NCBI GenBank assembly: GCA_964533375.1
Contig: CAZHLW010000003.1
Span: 1-64,000, forward strand
DNA: 64,000 bases
Reading direction: 5' to 3'
DNA from: CALREJ01 sp964533375
GTDB lineage: Bacteria; Patescibacteriota; Gracilibacteria; Peribacterales; Peribacteraceae
In this document: piece by piece, positions 24,535-32,219 of the stretch
Position numbering within the stretch: the first letter of the stretch is position 1
How the letters are laid out: each line of letters starts with the position of its first letter
Notes under the pieces: model-generated
What the model was told of the DNA's origin: nothing
Database searches by the model: none
Seen by the model: the letters and a program-made list of their open reading frames with translations, nothing else
Program-made: the position numbers and the translations under genes

Positions 24535-24864
24535 TTATCCTGCTTTTGCAGGTTCAAATGCAGGATAGGGATGCATCTGAGTTTTTTTAAGCTCACTGAG
24601 TGCATTGTATTCCTGCTGTAAAACAGAACCATCGTCATTTACATGCAGTCTTGTTCTGCCGTCTGCATTCTGCAACACAACAGTACGCACCGTGAAAGGC
24701 TGTGATGAGAGTAGCGCAGCAATTCTTGTCGTCACCTCCTCACTATTTTCAAAAGTAACCTGCACCACGCCCTGCATCATACGAATGGTAATACCATCCA
24801 CTCCTTCGAGTGCTGTACGTACCTCTTCAAGAGTGGGAGCCGGTGCAATAATTGATTCTGCCAT
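24535..24864 (-). CDS. Small protein of unknown function after rpsE
   Basis: 109 residues, soluble, not recognised. Predicted alternating strands and helices (TLEEVRTALEGVDGITIRMM, VVQVTFENSEEVTTRIAALL, FTVRTVVLQNADGRTRLHVN). It follows rpsE by 47 bases on the same strand, the position normally held by rpmD (L30). It is twice as long as L30 and shows no L30 motif, so homology is not claimed. Its stop lies one base from the stop of the convergent CAP gene with no terminator between. Confidence 0.65.
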   Translation of the reverse strand: MAESIIAPAPTLEEVRTALEGVDGITIRMMQGVVQVTFENSEEVTTRIAALLSSQPFTVRTVVLQNADGRTRLHVNDDGSVLQQEYNALSELKKTQMHPYPAFEPAKAG

Positions 24865-24911
24865 AGAAAAGAAGCTACGCCAGTTTCTCCTGAAATCAAG
24901 AGCATCGATCC

Positions 24912-25547
24912 TTACTCTGCCTTCTTCTCGTCCTTCTTCGGAGCCTTCTTTTCAACCAGGTTTCCCCCCTCAATCTGATCCTTGGACACGGTCTTGATCT
25001 GAGCGGCGGCAACATCGGCCTTCTCTACAGCGGGAGCGCTGTCATCCACCATACCAACGCGGAGGGCGCGGAGCTTTGCGAGGGCCTTGAAGGTTGCCTG
25101 TGCGTTCACGAGGGTGTTACCGGTGCCGAATCTCTTCGCAAGAACGTTACGGACACCTGCGTGATCGAAGATGACACGGAGCGCACCACCGGCGATGATT
25201 CCTGTTCCTTCGGATGCAGGCATCAGGCGGAGCTTGGCTGCTTTGAATTTCACGTCGACGTTGTGCGGGATGGTGCCCTTGGTGAGCGGCACGCGGATCA
25301 TCTTGCGCTTGGCGGCCTTCGTTGCTTTCTGCACAGCTGCCTGTACTTCGTTTGCCTTTCCTGTTCCGAGTCCGACTTTTCCTTTCTTGTTACCGACAAC
25401 CACGATAGCGCGGAAGCGCATACGGCGACCTCCTTTCACCACGCGTGTCACACGGTCGACGGAGAGGGTGCTTTCCGTGAATTCGGAAGGCTCACGCTGT
25501 CCGCGGTCGCGCTTGTTCTGCCTGTCTGGGGATGAAGTCTTGGCCAT
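24912..25547 (-). CDS. rpsE: 30S ribosomal protein S5 with C-terminal tail
   Basis: 211 residues. The S5 double-stranded-RNA-binding fold is clear: STLSVDRVTRVVKGGRRMRF, AIVVVGNKKGKVGLGTGKAN, then GTIPHNVDVKFKAAKLRLMPA, GTGIIAGGALRVIFDHAGV and VLAKRFGTGN. About 45 C-terminal residues are extra and charged (VEKKAPKKDEKKAE at the end). S5 acts in decoding accuracy and helicase activity at the mRNA entry. Follows rplR by 27 bases. Confidence 0.97.
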   Translation of the reverse strand: MAKTSSPDRQNKRDRGQREPSEFTESTLSVDRVTRVVKGGRRMRFRAIVVVGNKKGKVGLGTGKANEVQAAVQKATKAAKRKMIRVPLTKGTIPHNVDVKFKAAKLRLMPASEGTGIIAGGALRVIFDHAGVRNVLAKRFGTGNTLVNAQATFKALAKLRALRVGMVDDSAPAVEKADVAAAQIKTVSKDQIEGGNLVEKKAPKKDEKKAE

Positions 25548-25574
25548 GAAAAGAAAAGAGGATAGAGGGGGAGA

Positions 25575-25919
25575 TCAGAATTGGAGTCCGCCTTCACGGG
25601 CGCTGTCGGCAAGAGCCTTAATGCGGCCGTGGTACTTGTAGGCGTTGCGGTCGAAGATGACAGTATTGATGCCGGCATCCTTGGCTTTTTTGGCAATGAG
25701 TGCACCGACTTTCTGTGCGCCTTCCACGGTCGGCTTTGCCTTTGCTTCTTTTGCGGAAGCAGAGCAGATGGTGCGGCCAGCTTCGTCATCAATCAGCTGA
25801 ACGCTGAGGTTGGTGAGCGAGCGGTACACCGTCATGCGCGGACGGGCAGCACTGCCATCGATCTTCGCACGAATGCGGCGCTTGCGAGCGAGCCGGTCCT
25901 GAATCTTCTTGAGTAACAT
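25575..25919 (-). CDS. rplR: 50S ribosomal protein L18
   Basis: 114 residues. L18 binds 5S rRNA. Seen: RLARKRRIRAKIDGSAARPRMTVYRSLTNLSVQLIDDEAG (in part), AQKVGALIAKKAKDAGINTVIFDR and YHGRIKALADSAREGGLQF, the conserved C-terminus. Standard position between rplF and rpsE. Confidence 0.98.
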   Translation of the reverse strand: MLLKKIQDRLARKRRIRAKIDGSAARPRMTVYRSLTNLSVQLIDDEAGRTICSASAKEAKAKPTVEGAQKVGALIAKKAKDAGINTVIFDRNAYKYHGRIKALADSAREGGLQF

Positions 25920-25946
25920 GAGGAGAAAAAAGAGAGTCGAAAGTGA

Positions 25947-26501
25947 TTATCCACCCTTGGCGGTGGCAGCCTTACCAACCTTGCGGCGGACGTGTTCCGT
26001 GCTGTAGCGGATACCCTTGCCCTTATACGGCTCAGGCGGGCGCAGTTCGCGGATGCGGGCGGCAACCTGTCCTACAAGCTGCTTGTCTGCACCTTTGATG
26101 AAAAGAATATTCTTGTTGCGTTCGTCCTGCGTGATTTCAATCTCTGCAGGGATGTCGAAGTCGATCGGGTGGCTGTGACCAAGGTTCAGCACGAGTGTCT
26201 TTCCCTTGAGGGCAGCCTTGTAACCGACACCGATAATTTCAAGCTGCTTCTGGTACCCCTCGGACACACCCTTCACCATGTTGGCGATGAGTGCGCGGGT
26301 AAGACCGTGGCGAGCTCTTGCGTCTTTCGTGTCATTCTTGCGTCCGACAATCACCGTGGATCCGTCGACGGTGACGGTGACTTCCGGCAGAAGGTCGTAG
26401 CGGAGTTCGCCCTTGGAGCCCTTCACATGGACTGCCGAGCCCTTCAGCTCGACGGTGACCCCGGAGGGAAGTGCCACTGATTTGTTACCGATACGAGACA
26501 T
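25947..26501 (-). CDS. rplF: 50S ribosomal protein L6
   Basis: 184 residues. Two L6 repeats are visible: IGNKSVALPSGVTVELKGSA and GVGYKAALKGKTLVLNLGHSH, the latter followed by DFDIPAEIEI. The C-terminal signature RPPEPYKGKGIRYSTEHVRRK is conserved. L6 lies near the factor-binding site of the 50S subunit. The last residues are a short basic tail (VGKAATAKGG). Confidence 0.98.
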   Translation of the reverse strand: MSRIGNKSVALPSGVTVELKGSAVHVKGSKGELRYDLLPEVTVTVDGSTVIVGRKNDTKDARARHGLTRALIANMVKGVSEGYQKQLEIIGVGYKAALKGKTLVLNLGHSHPIDFDIPAEIEITQDERNKNILFIKGADKQLVGQVAARIRELRPPEPYKGKGIRYSTEHVRRKVGKAATAKGG

Positions 26502-26525
26502 TTATAGTGAGGTACGAAACAATGT

Positions 26526-26912
26526 TTAAGCGATGGTACAGAGAACTTCTCCGCCGATATTGCGCTTGCGCGCTTCCTTGTCTGTCAGAAGACCTTCACT
26601 CGTGGTCAGGATGGCAAGACCGTAGCCGCGAAGAACGGGCTTCAGGTCCGCGGCACCGCTGTACAGACGACGGCCGGGCTTGCTGACGCGGGTAAGCATC
26701 AGCGTTTTTCCCGGGACAAAGGTAACGGTCAGATTCTGCTTGGGAGCCTCTCCGACTACTTCCACCTTCTCGAGCATGCCTTCACGCTGCAGAAGATTGC
26801 AGAGTTCCTGCTTCAGGCGGGACCACGGGGCACTTGTCGATTTACGGTGTGCGGCCTGCGCATTGCGGATGCGGGTCAGGAGGTCGCCGATGGGGTCGTT
26901 GACGTAAGACAT
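26526..26912 (-). CDS. rpsH: 30S ribosomal protein S8
   Basis: 128 residues. Seen: NDPIGDLLTRIRNAQAAHRK at the N-terminus, LKQELCNLLQREGMLEKVEV, VSKPGRRLYSGAADLKPVLRGYGLAI (in part) and the hallmark ILTTSEGLLTDKEARKRNIGGEVLCTIA (in part). In many bacteria S8 also represses the spc operon by binding its mRNA; no mimic site was identified here. Confidence 0.98.
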   Translation of the reverse strand: MSYVNDPIGDLLTRIRNAQAAHRKSTSAPWSRLKQELCNLLQREGMLEKVEVVGEAPKQNLTVTFVPGKTLMLTRVSKPGRRLYSGAADLKPVLRGYGLAILTTSEGLLTDKEARKRNIGGEVLCTIA

Positions 26913-26926
26913 GGAGAGTAAGGGAT

Positions 26927-27151
26927 TTACCAGGAGGACTTGGTGAGGCCCGGGATTTCGCCGTTTGCAGCGAGTTCGCGGACACAGATACGGCAGGCAC
27001 CGAAGAAACGGATGAATCCATGGCGGCGTCCGCAGAGTTTACAGCGGTTGTACACACGTGTCGGGAATACGGACTTCTTTCCCTCAGTCTTCGCTTTCAG
27101 GAAGACATCCATATTCTTTTTCTGCCGGTTGACGAGTGCGAGACGAGCCAT
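26927..27151 (-). CDS. rpsN: 30S ribosomal protein S14, zinc-binding type
   Basis: 74 residues. The zinc ligands are intact: RCKLCGRRHGFIRFFGACRIC (C-x2-C...C-x2-C), followed by VRELAANGEIPGLTKSSW, the standard end. The start MARLALVNRQKKNMDVFLKA is chosen at 27151; further upstream the frame is out of family. It is slightly longer at the N-terminus than the common 61-residue zinc form. Confidence 0.97.
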   Translation of the reverse strand: MARLALVNRQKKNMDVFLKAKTEGKKSVFPTRVYNRCKLCGRRHGFIRFFGACRICVRELAANGEIPGLTKSSW

Positions 27152-27194
27152 GAGTGCGGGGGATTGTCTAGAAGAGGAGGGAAGAAAGCAAGGA

Positions 27195-27755
27195 TTAATC
27201 GGCTTTGCGGTCAGGACGGAAAGGCATACCGATCTGCTTGAGGAGCGCTTTTCCGGCTTCATCGTTGCCGGCTGTCGTCGTAATCTGGATCTGGAGACCG
27301 AAGGTCTTCTGCACATCGAGTGCGGGGATTTCCGGGAAGACGGTGTGGTCCTTCAGTCCGATAGCGTAGTTACCGTGTCCGTCGAGCTTTGTCGGCAGTC
27401 CGCGGAAGTCGCGGATGCGGGGCAGGACGTAGCTGATCAGTCTGTCCAGGAATTCTTCCATCTTGCGGCCGCGGAGGGTGACCATGGCACCGACGATACG
27501 GCCTTTCGTGATTTTGAAGTTGGAGATGGACTTCTTGCTGGCGCGGAGCACCGGCTTCTGTCCGGTCATTTTCATGAGGGCCTCTTCAATGAGTTCCTGC
27601 ATTTCTTTGCCTTCCATCTTTGAGCGGTTGATACCGACGTTCACGACCACCTGCTTGATTTTCGGGAGGGCGTGGACGTTGGTGATGCCGAGCTCTTTCT
27701 TGAGCGTGTCAGCAATCGGGCCGCGGAGCCGGTCATGGAGAGTTGCGTAAGCCAT
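27195..27755 (-). CDS. rplE: 50S ribosomal protein L5
   Basis: 186 residues. L5 binds 5S rRNA and the P-site tRNA. Seen: KQVVVNVGINRSKMEGKEMQ, ALMKMTGQKPVLRASKKSISNFKI (in part), GAMVTLRGRKMEEFLDRLIS, LPRIRDFRGLP, GNYAIGLKDHTVFPEI, then LQIQITTTAGNDEAGKALL. Normal length and position. Confidence 0.98.
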   Translation of the reverse strand: MAYATLHDRLRGPIADTLKKELGITNVHALPKIKQVVVNVGINRSKMEGKEMQELIEEALMKMTGQKPVLRASKKSISNFKITKGRIVGAMVTLRGRKMEEFLDRLISYVLPRIRDFRGLPTKLDGHGNYAIGLKDHTVFPEIPALDVQKTFGLQIQITTTAGNDEAGKALLKQIGMPFRPDRKAD

Positions 27756-27760
27756 AGGGA

Positions 27761-28246
27761 TTATCCGCCTTGTGCGCGGTGAGCGGCTGTAAAGGATGCA
27801 CCGCCTGCATCATTGGTCTTTGTGCCGTCTGCTTTGGCACCTTCAGCGTCTGCTTTCTTCCAGAAGGCCTGCTTCTTCGGCAGTGCGTCTTTGGCGTCGG
27901 TCTTCTTGGGTTTCTCGGCAGACTTGGTGGTTGCTTTGGTAATGACTTCTCCGCTTACTTTCGCGATGCGGGACTTCTTGCCCGTCTTCTCGTCGACCTT
28001 GTACCCGATGCGCGTGGGCTTCTTGGTCTTCGGATCGAGGATCATAACATTGCTGGCATGGATGCTTGCTTCGTACTGGATGCGCTGACCCGGAGCCTGC
28101 GTGGTTTTCTTGATGTGGCGGGTGCGCATGTTGATACCTTCGACCACAACGCGGTTCTTGGTCTCGAGCACGCGGGTAACGGTACCCTGCTTGCCCTTGT
28201 CTTTGCCGGTAATGACTGTGACTACGTCACCGGTGTGGATCTTCAT
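27761..28246 (-). CDS. rplX: 50S ribosomal protein L24 with long C-terminal extension
   Basis: 161 residues, about 55 more than usual. The first 105 are standard: the KOW motif HTGDVVTVITGKDKGKQGTV, then VVEGINMRTRHIKKT and SIHASNVMILDPKTKKPTRI. The extra C-terminus is Lys/Ala/Asp-rich (AEKPKKTDAKDALPKKQAFW and beyond). Its ATG overlaps the rplN stop by four bases. L24 initiates 50S assembly; the tail's role is unknown. Confidence 0.97.
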   Translation of the reverse strand: MKIHTGDVVTVITGKDKGKQGTVTRVLETKNRVVVEGINMRTRHIKKTTQAPGQRIQYEASIHASNVMILDPKTKKPTRIGYKVDEKTGKKSRIAKVSGEVITKATTKSAEKPKKTDAKDALPKKQAFWKKADAEGAKADGTKTNDAGGASFTAAHRAQGG

Positions 28247-28611
28247 AGAACGTCTGGGGCCTGGGAGATAATTTTCTGGTAGCCCTTGGCACGCAGTTCG
28301 CGGGCGACGGGACCGAAGACACGTGTTCCCTTCGGAACACCATCTTTCTGGATGATGACACAGGCGTTGTCGTCGAAGCGGACCCCGGAGCCATCTTTGC
28401 GGCGGGTCATCCCGCGCATGCGGACGACAACTGCGCGCTCCACTGCCTTCTTCTTGACCGTACCGCGGGGAGCGGCGTCTTTAATGGCAACAACGATCAC
28501 ATCTCCAATGCGGGCGTAGCGGCGGCGTGTTCCACCAAGGACACGGATGCACATCGCCTGCTTGGCGCCGCTGTTATCTGCCACGGTGAGGTAGGTCTGC
28601 TGCTGGATCAT
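28243..28611 (-). CDS. rplN: 50S ribosomal protein L14
   Basis: 122 residues, exact family length. Seen: MIQQQTYLTVADNSGAKQAM, CIRVLGGTRRRYARIGDVIV, VVRMRGMTRRKDGSGVRFDD, ACVIIQKDGVPKGTRVFGPV and ARELRAKGYQKIISQAPDVL. Overlaps both neighbours by ATGA, giving a tightly coupled rpsQ-rplN-rplX stretch. Confidence 0.98.
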   Translation of the reverse strand: MIQQQTYLTVADNSGAKQAMCIRVLGGTRRRYARIGDVIVVAIKDAAPRGTVKKKAVERAVVVRMRGMTRRKDGSGVRFDDNACVIIQKDGVPKGTRVFGPVARELRAKGYQKIISQAPDVL

Positions 28612-28943
28612 TGTGCGGAGGGTTCAGATGTGGAAGGTTCGGATTCGGTTTTGCGGGTCATTGCCTTTGCAACGTCTTTCTCAACAGCGATGTCTCCCAC
28701 GCGGGGGACGCGCTTTAGGACTTCTTTCAGGAGGAAATGCTTGTTCTTCGAGAGCGGCTTGCATTCTTCAATCAGGACTTCGTCGCCGACTGCCACGTCT
28801 TTCATATTGTTTAAGTCCACCAGGAATTTCTTGCTGCGGCGGAAGCTCTTTTTGTAGAGCGGGTGGCTGACCTGGCGGTGGGTAGTCACCGTAATGGTGC
28901 CGGTCATTTTTGCCGATGTGACAATTCCTTTCTTGGTGATCAT
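28608..28943 (-). CDS. rpsQ: 30S ribosomal protein S17 with C-terminal tail
   Basis: 111 residues versus about 85 usually. The OB fold is clear: KGIVTSAKMTGTITVTTHRQ, HPLYKKSFRRSKKFLVDLNN, VAVGDEVLIEECKPLSKNKH and LKEVLKRVPRVGDIAVEK. The last 25 residues (KAMTRKTESEPSTSEPSAQ) are an extra Ser/Glu-rich tail. Overlaps rpmC by four bases. Confidence 0.96.
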   Translation of the reverse strand: MITKKGIVTSAKMTGTITVTTHRQVSHPLYKKSFRRSKKFLVDLNNMKDVAVGDEVLIEECKPLSKNKHFLLKEVLKRVPRVGDIAVEKDVAKAMTRKTESEPSTSEPSAQ

Positions 28944-29236
28944 TTGGCGGTTGCGGGAGCGGACACTTTAGCCTTCTTGGCTGTCTTTTTCAATGCTGGA
29001 GCGGATTTGTCCGCCGTAGCCCCGTTGAGCGGGACGGAGGTGGACTTTTCGTTCTGGATGGTGAGCATGCGGGCCAGTTCCTTCTTTTCGCGAAGGAAGC
29101 GGGCGGTATCCTTTTCGGAACGCATGTGGACATTAATCTGCAACTTGGCGACAACAAGGCGCTTCTCGGCAATCTCCTTGCGGAGATCATCCGTCTGCAT
29201 ATTGCGAAGCTCGGTGGTTGTGAGGTGGGTTGCCAT
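28940..29236 (-). CDS. rpmC: 50S ribosomal protein L29 with C-terminal tail
   Basis: 98 residues versus about 65. The helical hairpin is recognisable: TTELRNMQTDDLRKEIAEKR, LVVAKLQINVHMRSEKDTAR, LREKKELARMLTIQNEK. A tail of about 35 residues, rich in Lys and Ala, follows (ALKKTAKKAKVSAPATAK). L29 helps form the docking site for nascent-chain factors at the exit tunnel. Confidence 0.94.
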   Translation of the reverse strand: MATHLTTTELRNMQTDDLRKEIAEKRLVVAKLQINVHMRSEKDTARFLREKKELARMLTIQNEKSTSVPLNGATADKSAPALKKTAKKAKVSAPATAK

Positions 29237-29241
29237 GGGGA

Positions 29242-29700
29242 TTATGCAGCGAGAGAAGTGGTTGCCTTATCAGCGGAAGCGACAGGGAGCATGTTACTGA
29301 TGATCTTCGTCTTGAGCGGGAGCTTGTGGCTGGCCAGGCGCAATGCCTCGCGGGCCTTTGCTTCCGGCAGACCATCCATTTCAAACACGACGGCGCCGCG
29401 CTTGAGGGTGATTGCAAAGTATTCGAGTGATCCTTTTCCTGCTCCCATCGGCACTTCTGCTGCTTTCTTTGTCACAGCGGTGTGCGGGAAGATGCGGATC
29501 CAGATTTTACCTCCGCGCTGGACGGAGTGCGTCATTGCCTTACGAGCGGCTTCAATCTGGCGTGCCGTGATTTCACCACTTTCGAGCACTTTGAGACCAA
29601 TGGAACCAAAAGCGAGGGTTGCGCCACGCGTGGCCTTGCCTCCGACGGCACCGCGGTTTCTGTGTGGCTTCCGATATTTGAGCTTCTTGGGTTCTAACAT
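29242..29700 (-). CDS. rplP: 50S ribosomal protein L16
   Basis: 152 residues. Seen: LEPKKLKYRKPHRNRGAVGGKATRG (in part), LAFGSIGLKVLESGEITARQIEAAR (in part), RGGKIWIRIFPHTAVTKKAAE and MGAGKGSLEYFAITLKRGAV, then EAKAREALRLASHKLPLKTK. A short tail follows. L16 organises the A-site region of 23S rRNA. Five bases upstream of rpmC. Confidence 0.98.
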   Translation of the reverse strand: MLEPKKLKYRKPHRNRGAVGGKATRGATLAFGSIGLKVLESGEITARQIEAARKAMTHSVQRGGKIWIRIFPHTAVTKKAAEVPMGAGKGSLEYFAITLKRGAVVFEMDGLPEAKAREALRLASHKLPLKTKIISNMLPVASADKATTSLAA

Positions 29701-29702
29701 GG

Positions 29703-30371
29703 TTACTTGGTGGGAGCGATGGAATCAGTCTGAGCCTGCTGGATGTTCTTAAACACCATTCCTTTGTAGACCCATACCTTGATGCCGATGGTGCCAAATT
29801 TCGTGATGGCGTGGCGGCGTGCGAACTGGATGTTCGCGCGGAGAGTCTGCAAGGGGATGTTGCCTTCTTTGAAGAGTTCATTGCGGGCAATTTCCGCACC
29901 ATTCAGGCGTCCGGCAACGAGCACTTTCACACCGAGTGCACCGGACTGCATTGCTTTTTCCATCGCCATTTTGGCGGCACGGCGGTACGGCATGCGGCGG
30001 GTGATCTGTCCCTGGATGTTTTCTGCAATGGAGACAGCGTCTGTATCCGGAGCACGCAGTTCCTGGATAACAACTTCGAAGTTGCCGCCGAAACGCTTTT
30101 CCAGATCCTTCTTCAGGTCTTCAATAGCAGCGCCCTGCTTGCCGATAATCACACCGGGCTTGCTGGATTCGATGGTGACAGATGTGCGCTTACTGCGCTC
30201 AATACCAATGGAACTGATACCTGCATCCTTCAGCTTCCCCATGATATACCGCTTAATCAGCTGATCCTGCAGGAACAAATCACGGTACTTTTTGCCGCGT
30301 GCGAACCAGACGGATGCCCATGTGTGGGTGATTCCGATTCGGAAGCCGTTGGGATTAACTTTCTGACCCAT
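29703..30371 (-). CDS. rpsC: 30S ribosomal protein S3
   Basis: 222 residues. Begins MGQKVNPNGFRIGITHTWAS. The KH domain is IGIERSKRTSVTIESSKPGVIIGKQGAAIEDLK (in part, with the GxxG loop as IGKQG), and the C-terminal domain shows ENIQGQITRRMPYRRAAKMA, LNGAEIARNELFKEGNIPLQ and KFGTIGIKVWVYKGMVFKN. S3 forms part of the mRNA entry tunnel. Two bases from rplP. Confidence 0.98.
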   Translation of the reverse strand: MGQKVNPNGFRIGITHTWASVWFARGKKYRDLFLQDQLIKRYIMGKLKDAGISSIGIERSKRTSVTIESSKPGVIIGKQGAAIEDLKKDLEKRFGGNFEVVIQELRAPDTDAVSIAENIQGQITRRMPYRRAAKMAMEKAMQSGALGVKVLVAGRLNGAEIARNELFKEGNIPLQTLRANIQFARRHAITKFGTIGIKVWVYKGMVFKNIQQAQTDSIAPTK

Positions 30372-30392
30372 AAGAGTGATAAGTGAGGGGAG

Positions 30393-30416
30393 CTTGCCCT
30401 GAGCGGCAGCGAAGGG
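30393..30416. repeat. TTGCCCTGAGCGG...CGAAGGG repeat, copy 1 (after rplV)
   Basis: CTTGCCCTGAGCGG followed by CAGCGAAGGG directly abuts the rplV stop codon. This is the same element as at 32220-32243 and related to 30566-30587. Confidence 0.8.
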
Positions 30417-30965
30417 TTAGGACTGGGAGGAAGCAGAATTATCAGAAACTTTCTTCTCTGCCTGTACTTCGCTTGTCGCGGTTGCGGGCTGAGAGGAGCT
30501 GACATCTTTTACAGGAGTTTTTGCAGCTTGTGAAGCTGTTTTCTTCTGAGTTGCAGTAGGCTTCTCTCCCTGAGCCTGTCGAACGGGTTTGGTAGCAGCC
30601 TTTGTCTCTTTCTTTGCCTGAGCCTCCGCATGAACACCGTCTGAAATGCCGAGAGCGACGGAAATGTGGCTCATGAACTTGTTCATCATACGCATGCGGC
30701 CTCTCGCCATCGGCACACCGCGCTGGTAGGCCATTCCCTGGTTGACGATGATGGTTTTGATCATGAGGTTTCCCTTGCGCTGCTTGTCGTTATGCTCAGC
30801 GTTGGCAACAGCCGACTTTACGAGCGTTTCGACCAGACGGGCGCCTTTCTTGTTCGTCTTTGCAAGAGCAGTCAGTGCCTCATCCACGCGCATGCCGCGC
30901 ACCATCATGGCAATGATGTTTGCTTTCTTCGGAGCGATGCGGGCGGAGCGGAGATAGGCTTTCAT
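30417..30965 (-). CDS. rplV: 50S ribosomal protein L22 with long repeat-bearing tail
   Basis: 182 residues; the first 115 are L22 (RSARIAPKKANIIAMMVRGM, VETLVKSAVANAEHNDKQRK, LMIKTIIVNQGMAYQRGVPM, ARGRMRMMNKFMSHISVALG). L22 lines the exit tunnel and is an erythromycin-resistance locus. The other 65 residues form a Lys/Ala/Ser/Thr-rich tail. In it, PVRQAQGEKP is encoded by an intergenic-type repeat (30566-30587), so the tail was at least partly built from mobile short repeats. Confidence 0.96.
   Translation of the reverse strand: MKAYLRSARIAPKKANIIAMMVRGMRVDEALTALAKTNKKGARLVETLVKSAVANAEHNDKQRKGNLMIKTIIVNQGMAYQRGVPMARGRMRMMNKFMSHISVALGISDGVHAEAQAKKETKAATKPVRQAQGEKPTATQKKTASQAAKTPVKDVSSSQPATATSEVQAEKKVSDNSASSQS
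30566..30587. repeat. CCCTGAGCC...TCGAACGGG repeat inside the rplV coding region
   Basis: CTCCCTGAGCC then TGTCGAACGGG, a variant of the 30393 and 32220 elements, read in frame as PVRQAQGE in the L22 tail. Confidence 0.75.
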
Positions 30966-30971
30966 GGGATG

Positions 30972-31001
30972 AGGGGGATCGGCGATCAGAGATCAGAGAT
31001 C
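30972..31001. repeat. GATCAGAGATCAG-type tandem repeat between rplV and rpsS
   Basis: GATCGGCGATCAGAGATCAG continuing with AGATCGGGAG. The same unit occurs in the lysS linker at 46688-46719. Confidence 0.75.
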
Positions 31002-31011
31002 GGGAGTGGAA

Positions 31012-31302
31012 TTATTTCTTGGCGGGAGCGGGAGCGGCGGCCATCTTGCCTCCGTGGCCCTTAAACTTCGTGGTCCAGGCAAACTCACCGAGTTTGTGAC
31101 CGACCATCTGTTCCGTGACATACACAGGCAGGAATTCTTTTCCGTTGTGGACAGCGAAGGTGAAGCCAACGAATTCAGGCGGGATGTCGCAGTCACGGGC
31201 CCAGGTCTTGATGATCTTCTTTTCACCCTTGGCTATCTGTGCGTTGACCTTTCCGAGCAGGCGTTCGTTGATGTGTGGGCCTTTCTTGAGGGAGCGGGAC
31301 AT
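31012..31302 (-). CDS. rpsS: 30S ribosomal protein S19
   Basis: 96 residues. Seen: MSRSLKKGPHINERLLGKVN, IIKTWARDCDIPPEFVGFTF, AVHNGKEFLPVYVTEQMVGH and KLGEFAWTTKFKGHGGKMAA. S19 forms a complex with S13 in the 30S head. It ends with a short Ala/Pro/Lys tail. A TAGGAAGTAGGAAGTAGG spacer separates it from rplB. Confidence 0.98.
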   Translation of the reverse strand: MSRSLKKGPHINERLLGKVNAQIAKGEKKIIKTWARDCDIPPEFVGFTFAVHNGKEFLPVYVTEQMVGHKLGEFAWTTKFKGHGGKMAAAPAPAKK

Positions 31303-31303
31303 C

Positions 31304-31340
31304 TTAGGTGATAGGAAGTAGGAAGTAGGAGTAGGGAGAT
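31304..31340. repeat. GGTGATAGGAAGTAGGAAGTAGG simple repeat between rplB and rpsS
   Basis: Degenerate tandem units of about seven bases (AGGAAGT/AGGAGT). Part of the set of simple-repeat spacers inside the ribosomal cluster. Confidence 0.65.
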
Positions 31341-31350
31341 TCAGAGGGGA

Positions 31351-32199
31351 TTATTTCTTCTTGTTCTTCTTCACGCGGCGGCGAACGATCATATTGCTGC
31401 TCTTGAGCTTGCGCTTGCGGGTCTTCACACCGAGGGCCTTCTTTCCCCACTTCGTCTTGGGGGCCTTGAGACCGACCGGGTTGTGGCCTTCTCCTCCTCC
31501 GTGCGGGTGATCGACGGCGTTCATGGACTTACCAAGCACATGCGGACGGATACCGCGCCAGCGCATACGTCCCGCCTTTCCCCAGCTGATAAGGCTGTGT
31601 TCGGGGTTGGAGACGATACCGATGGTAGCGCTGCATTCCTTCTGGACTTTGCGCATTTCACTCGAAGGCAGTTCGATGAGGGCATACGGGCCGTCGAAAC
31701 CGACGAGCGTTGCGGATGTTCCTGCGGAGCGGACAATCTGTCCACCCTGACCCGGGCGCATTTCAACGTTAAAGACCTTATAACCAACCGGGATGTACTG
31801 GAGCTGCATGCGGTTTCCTGTCTTCACCTTCGTGCGCTCTCCGGCAACAATGCTATCACCCACTTTCAGAGTCTGTGGAGCAAGGACGTAGCGCTTTTCA
31901 CCATCGGCATAGTGCACGAGGGCAATATAGGAGGTGCGGTTTGGATCGTATTCGAGGGACATGATGGTTCCCGGAACACCTGCTTTGTCGATCTGGCGGA
32001 AGTCGATATCGCGCAGCAGTTTCTTGTGTCCTCCACCGCGGCGGCGGATGGCAATGCGGCCGGAGCCGTCGCGTCCGTTAATGCGGCGCTTTCCCTTCGT
32101 CAGTCCCTTCTCGGGACGCTTTTTCGTAAGCTCAGAGAAGTCTGCGACGGTGTAAGCGCGCCTGGCAGAGGTCGTTGGTTTGAGCTTCTTGAGCGGCAT
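31351..32199 (-). CDS. rplB: 50S ribosomal protein L2
   Basis: 282 residues. L2 is needed for subunit joining and peptidyl transferase activity. Seen: KGKRRINGRDGSGRIAIRRRGGGHKKLLR (in part), IDKAGVPGTIMSLEYDPNRT, IVRSAGTSATLVGFDGPYAL, SWGKAGRMRWRGIRPHVLGK, then the hallmark MNAVDHPHGGGEGHNPVG with the conserved His, and the basic C-terminus KSSNMIVRRRVKKNKKK. Confidence 0.98.
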   Translation of the reverse strand: MPLKKLKPTTSARRAYTVADFSELTKKRPEKGLTKGKRRINGRDGSGRIAIRRRGGGHKKLLRDIDFRQIDKAGVPGTIMSLEYDPNRTSYIALVHYADGEKRYVLAPQTLKVGDSIVAGERTKVKTGNRMQLQYIPVGYKVFNVEMRPGQGGQIVRSAGTSATLVGFDGPYALIELPSSEMRKVQKECSATIGIVSNPEHSLISWGKAGRMRWRGIRPHVLGKSMNAVDHPHGGGEGHNPVGLKAPKTKWGKKALGVKTRKRKLKSSNMIVRRRVKKNKKK

Positions 32200-32219
32200 G
32201 AGAGTAAAGGGGAGAGGGA

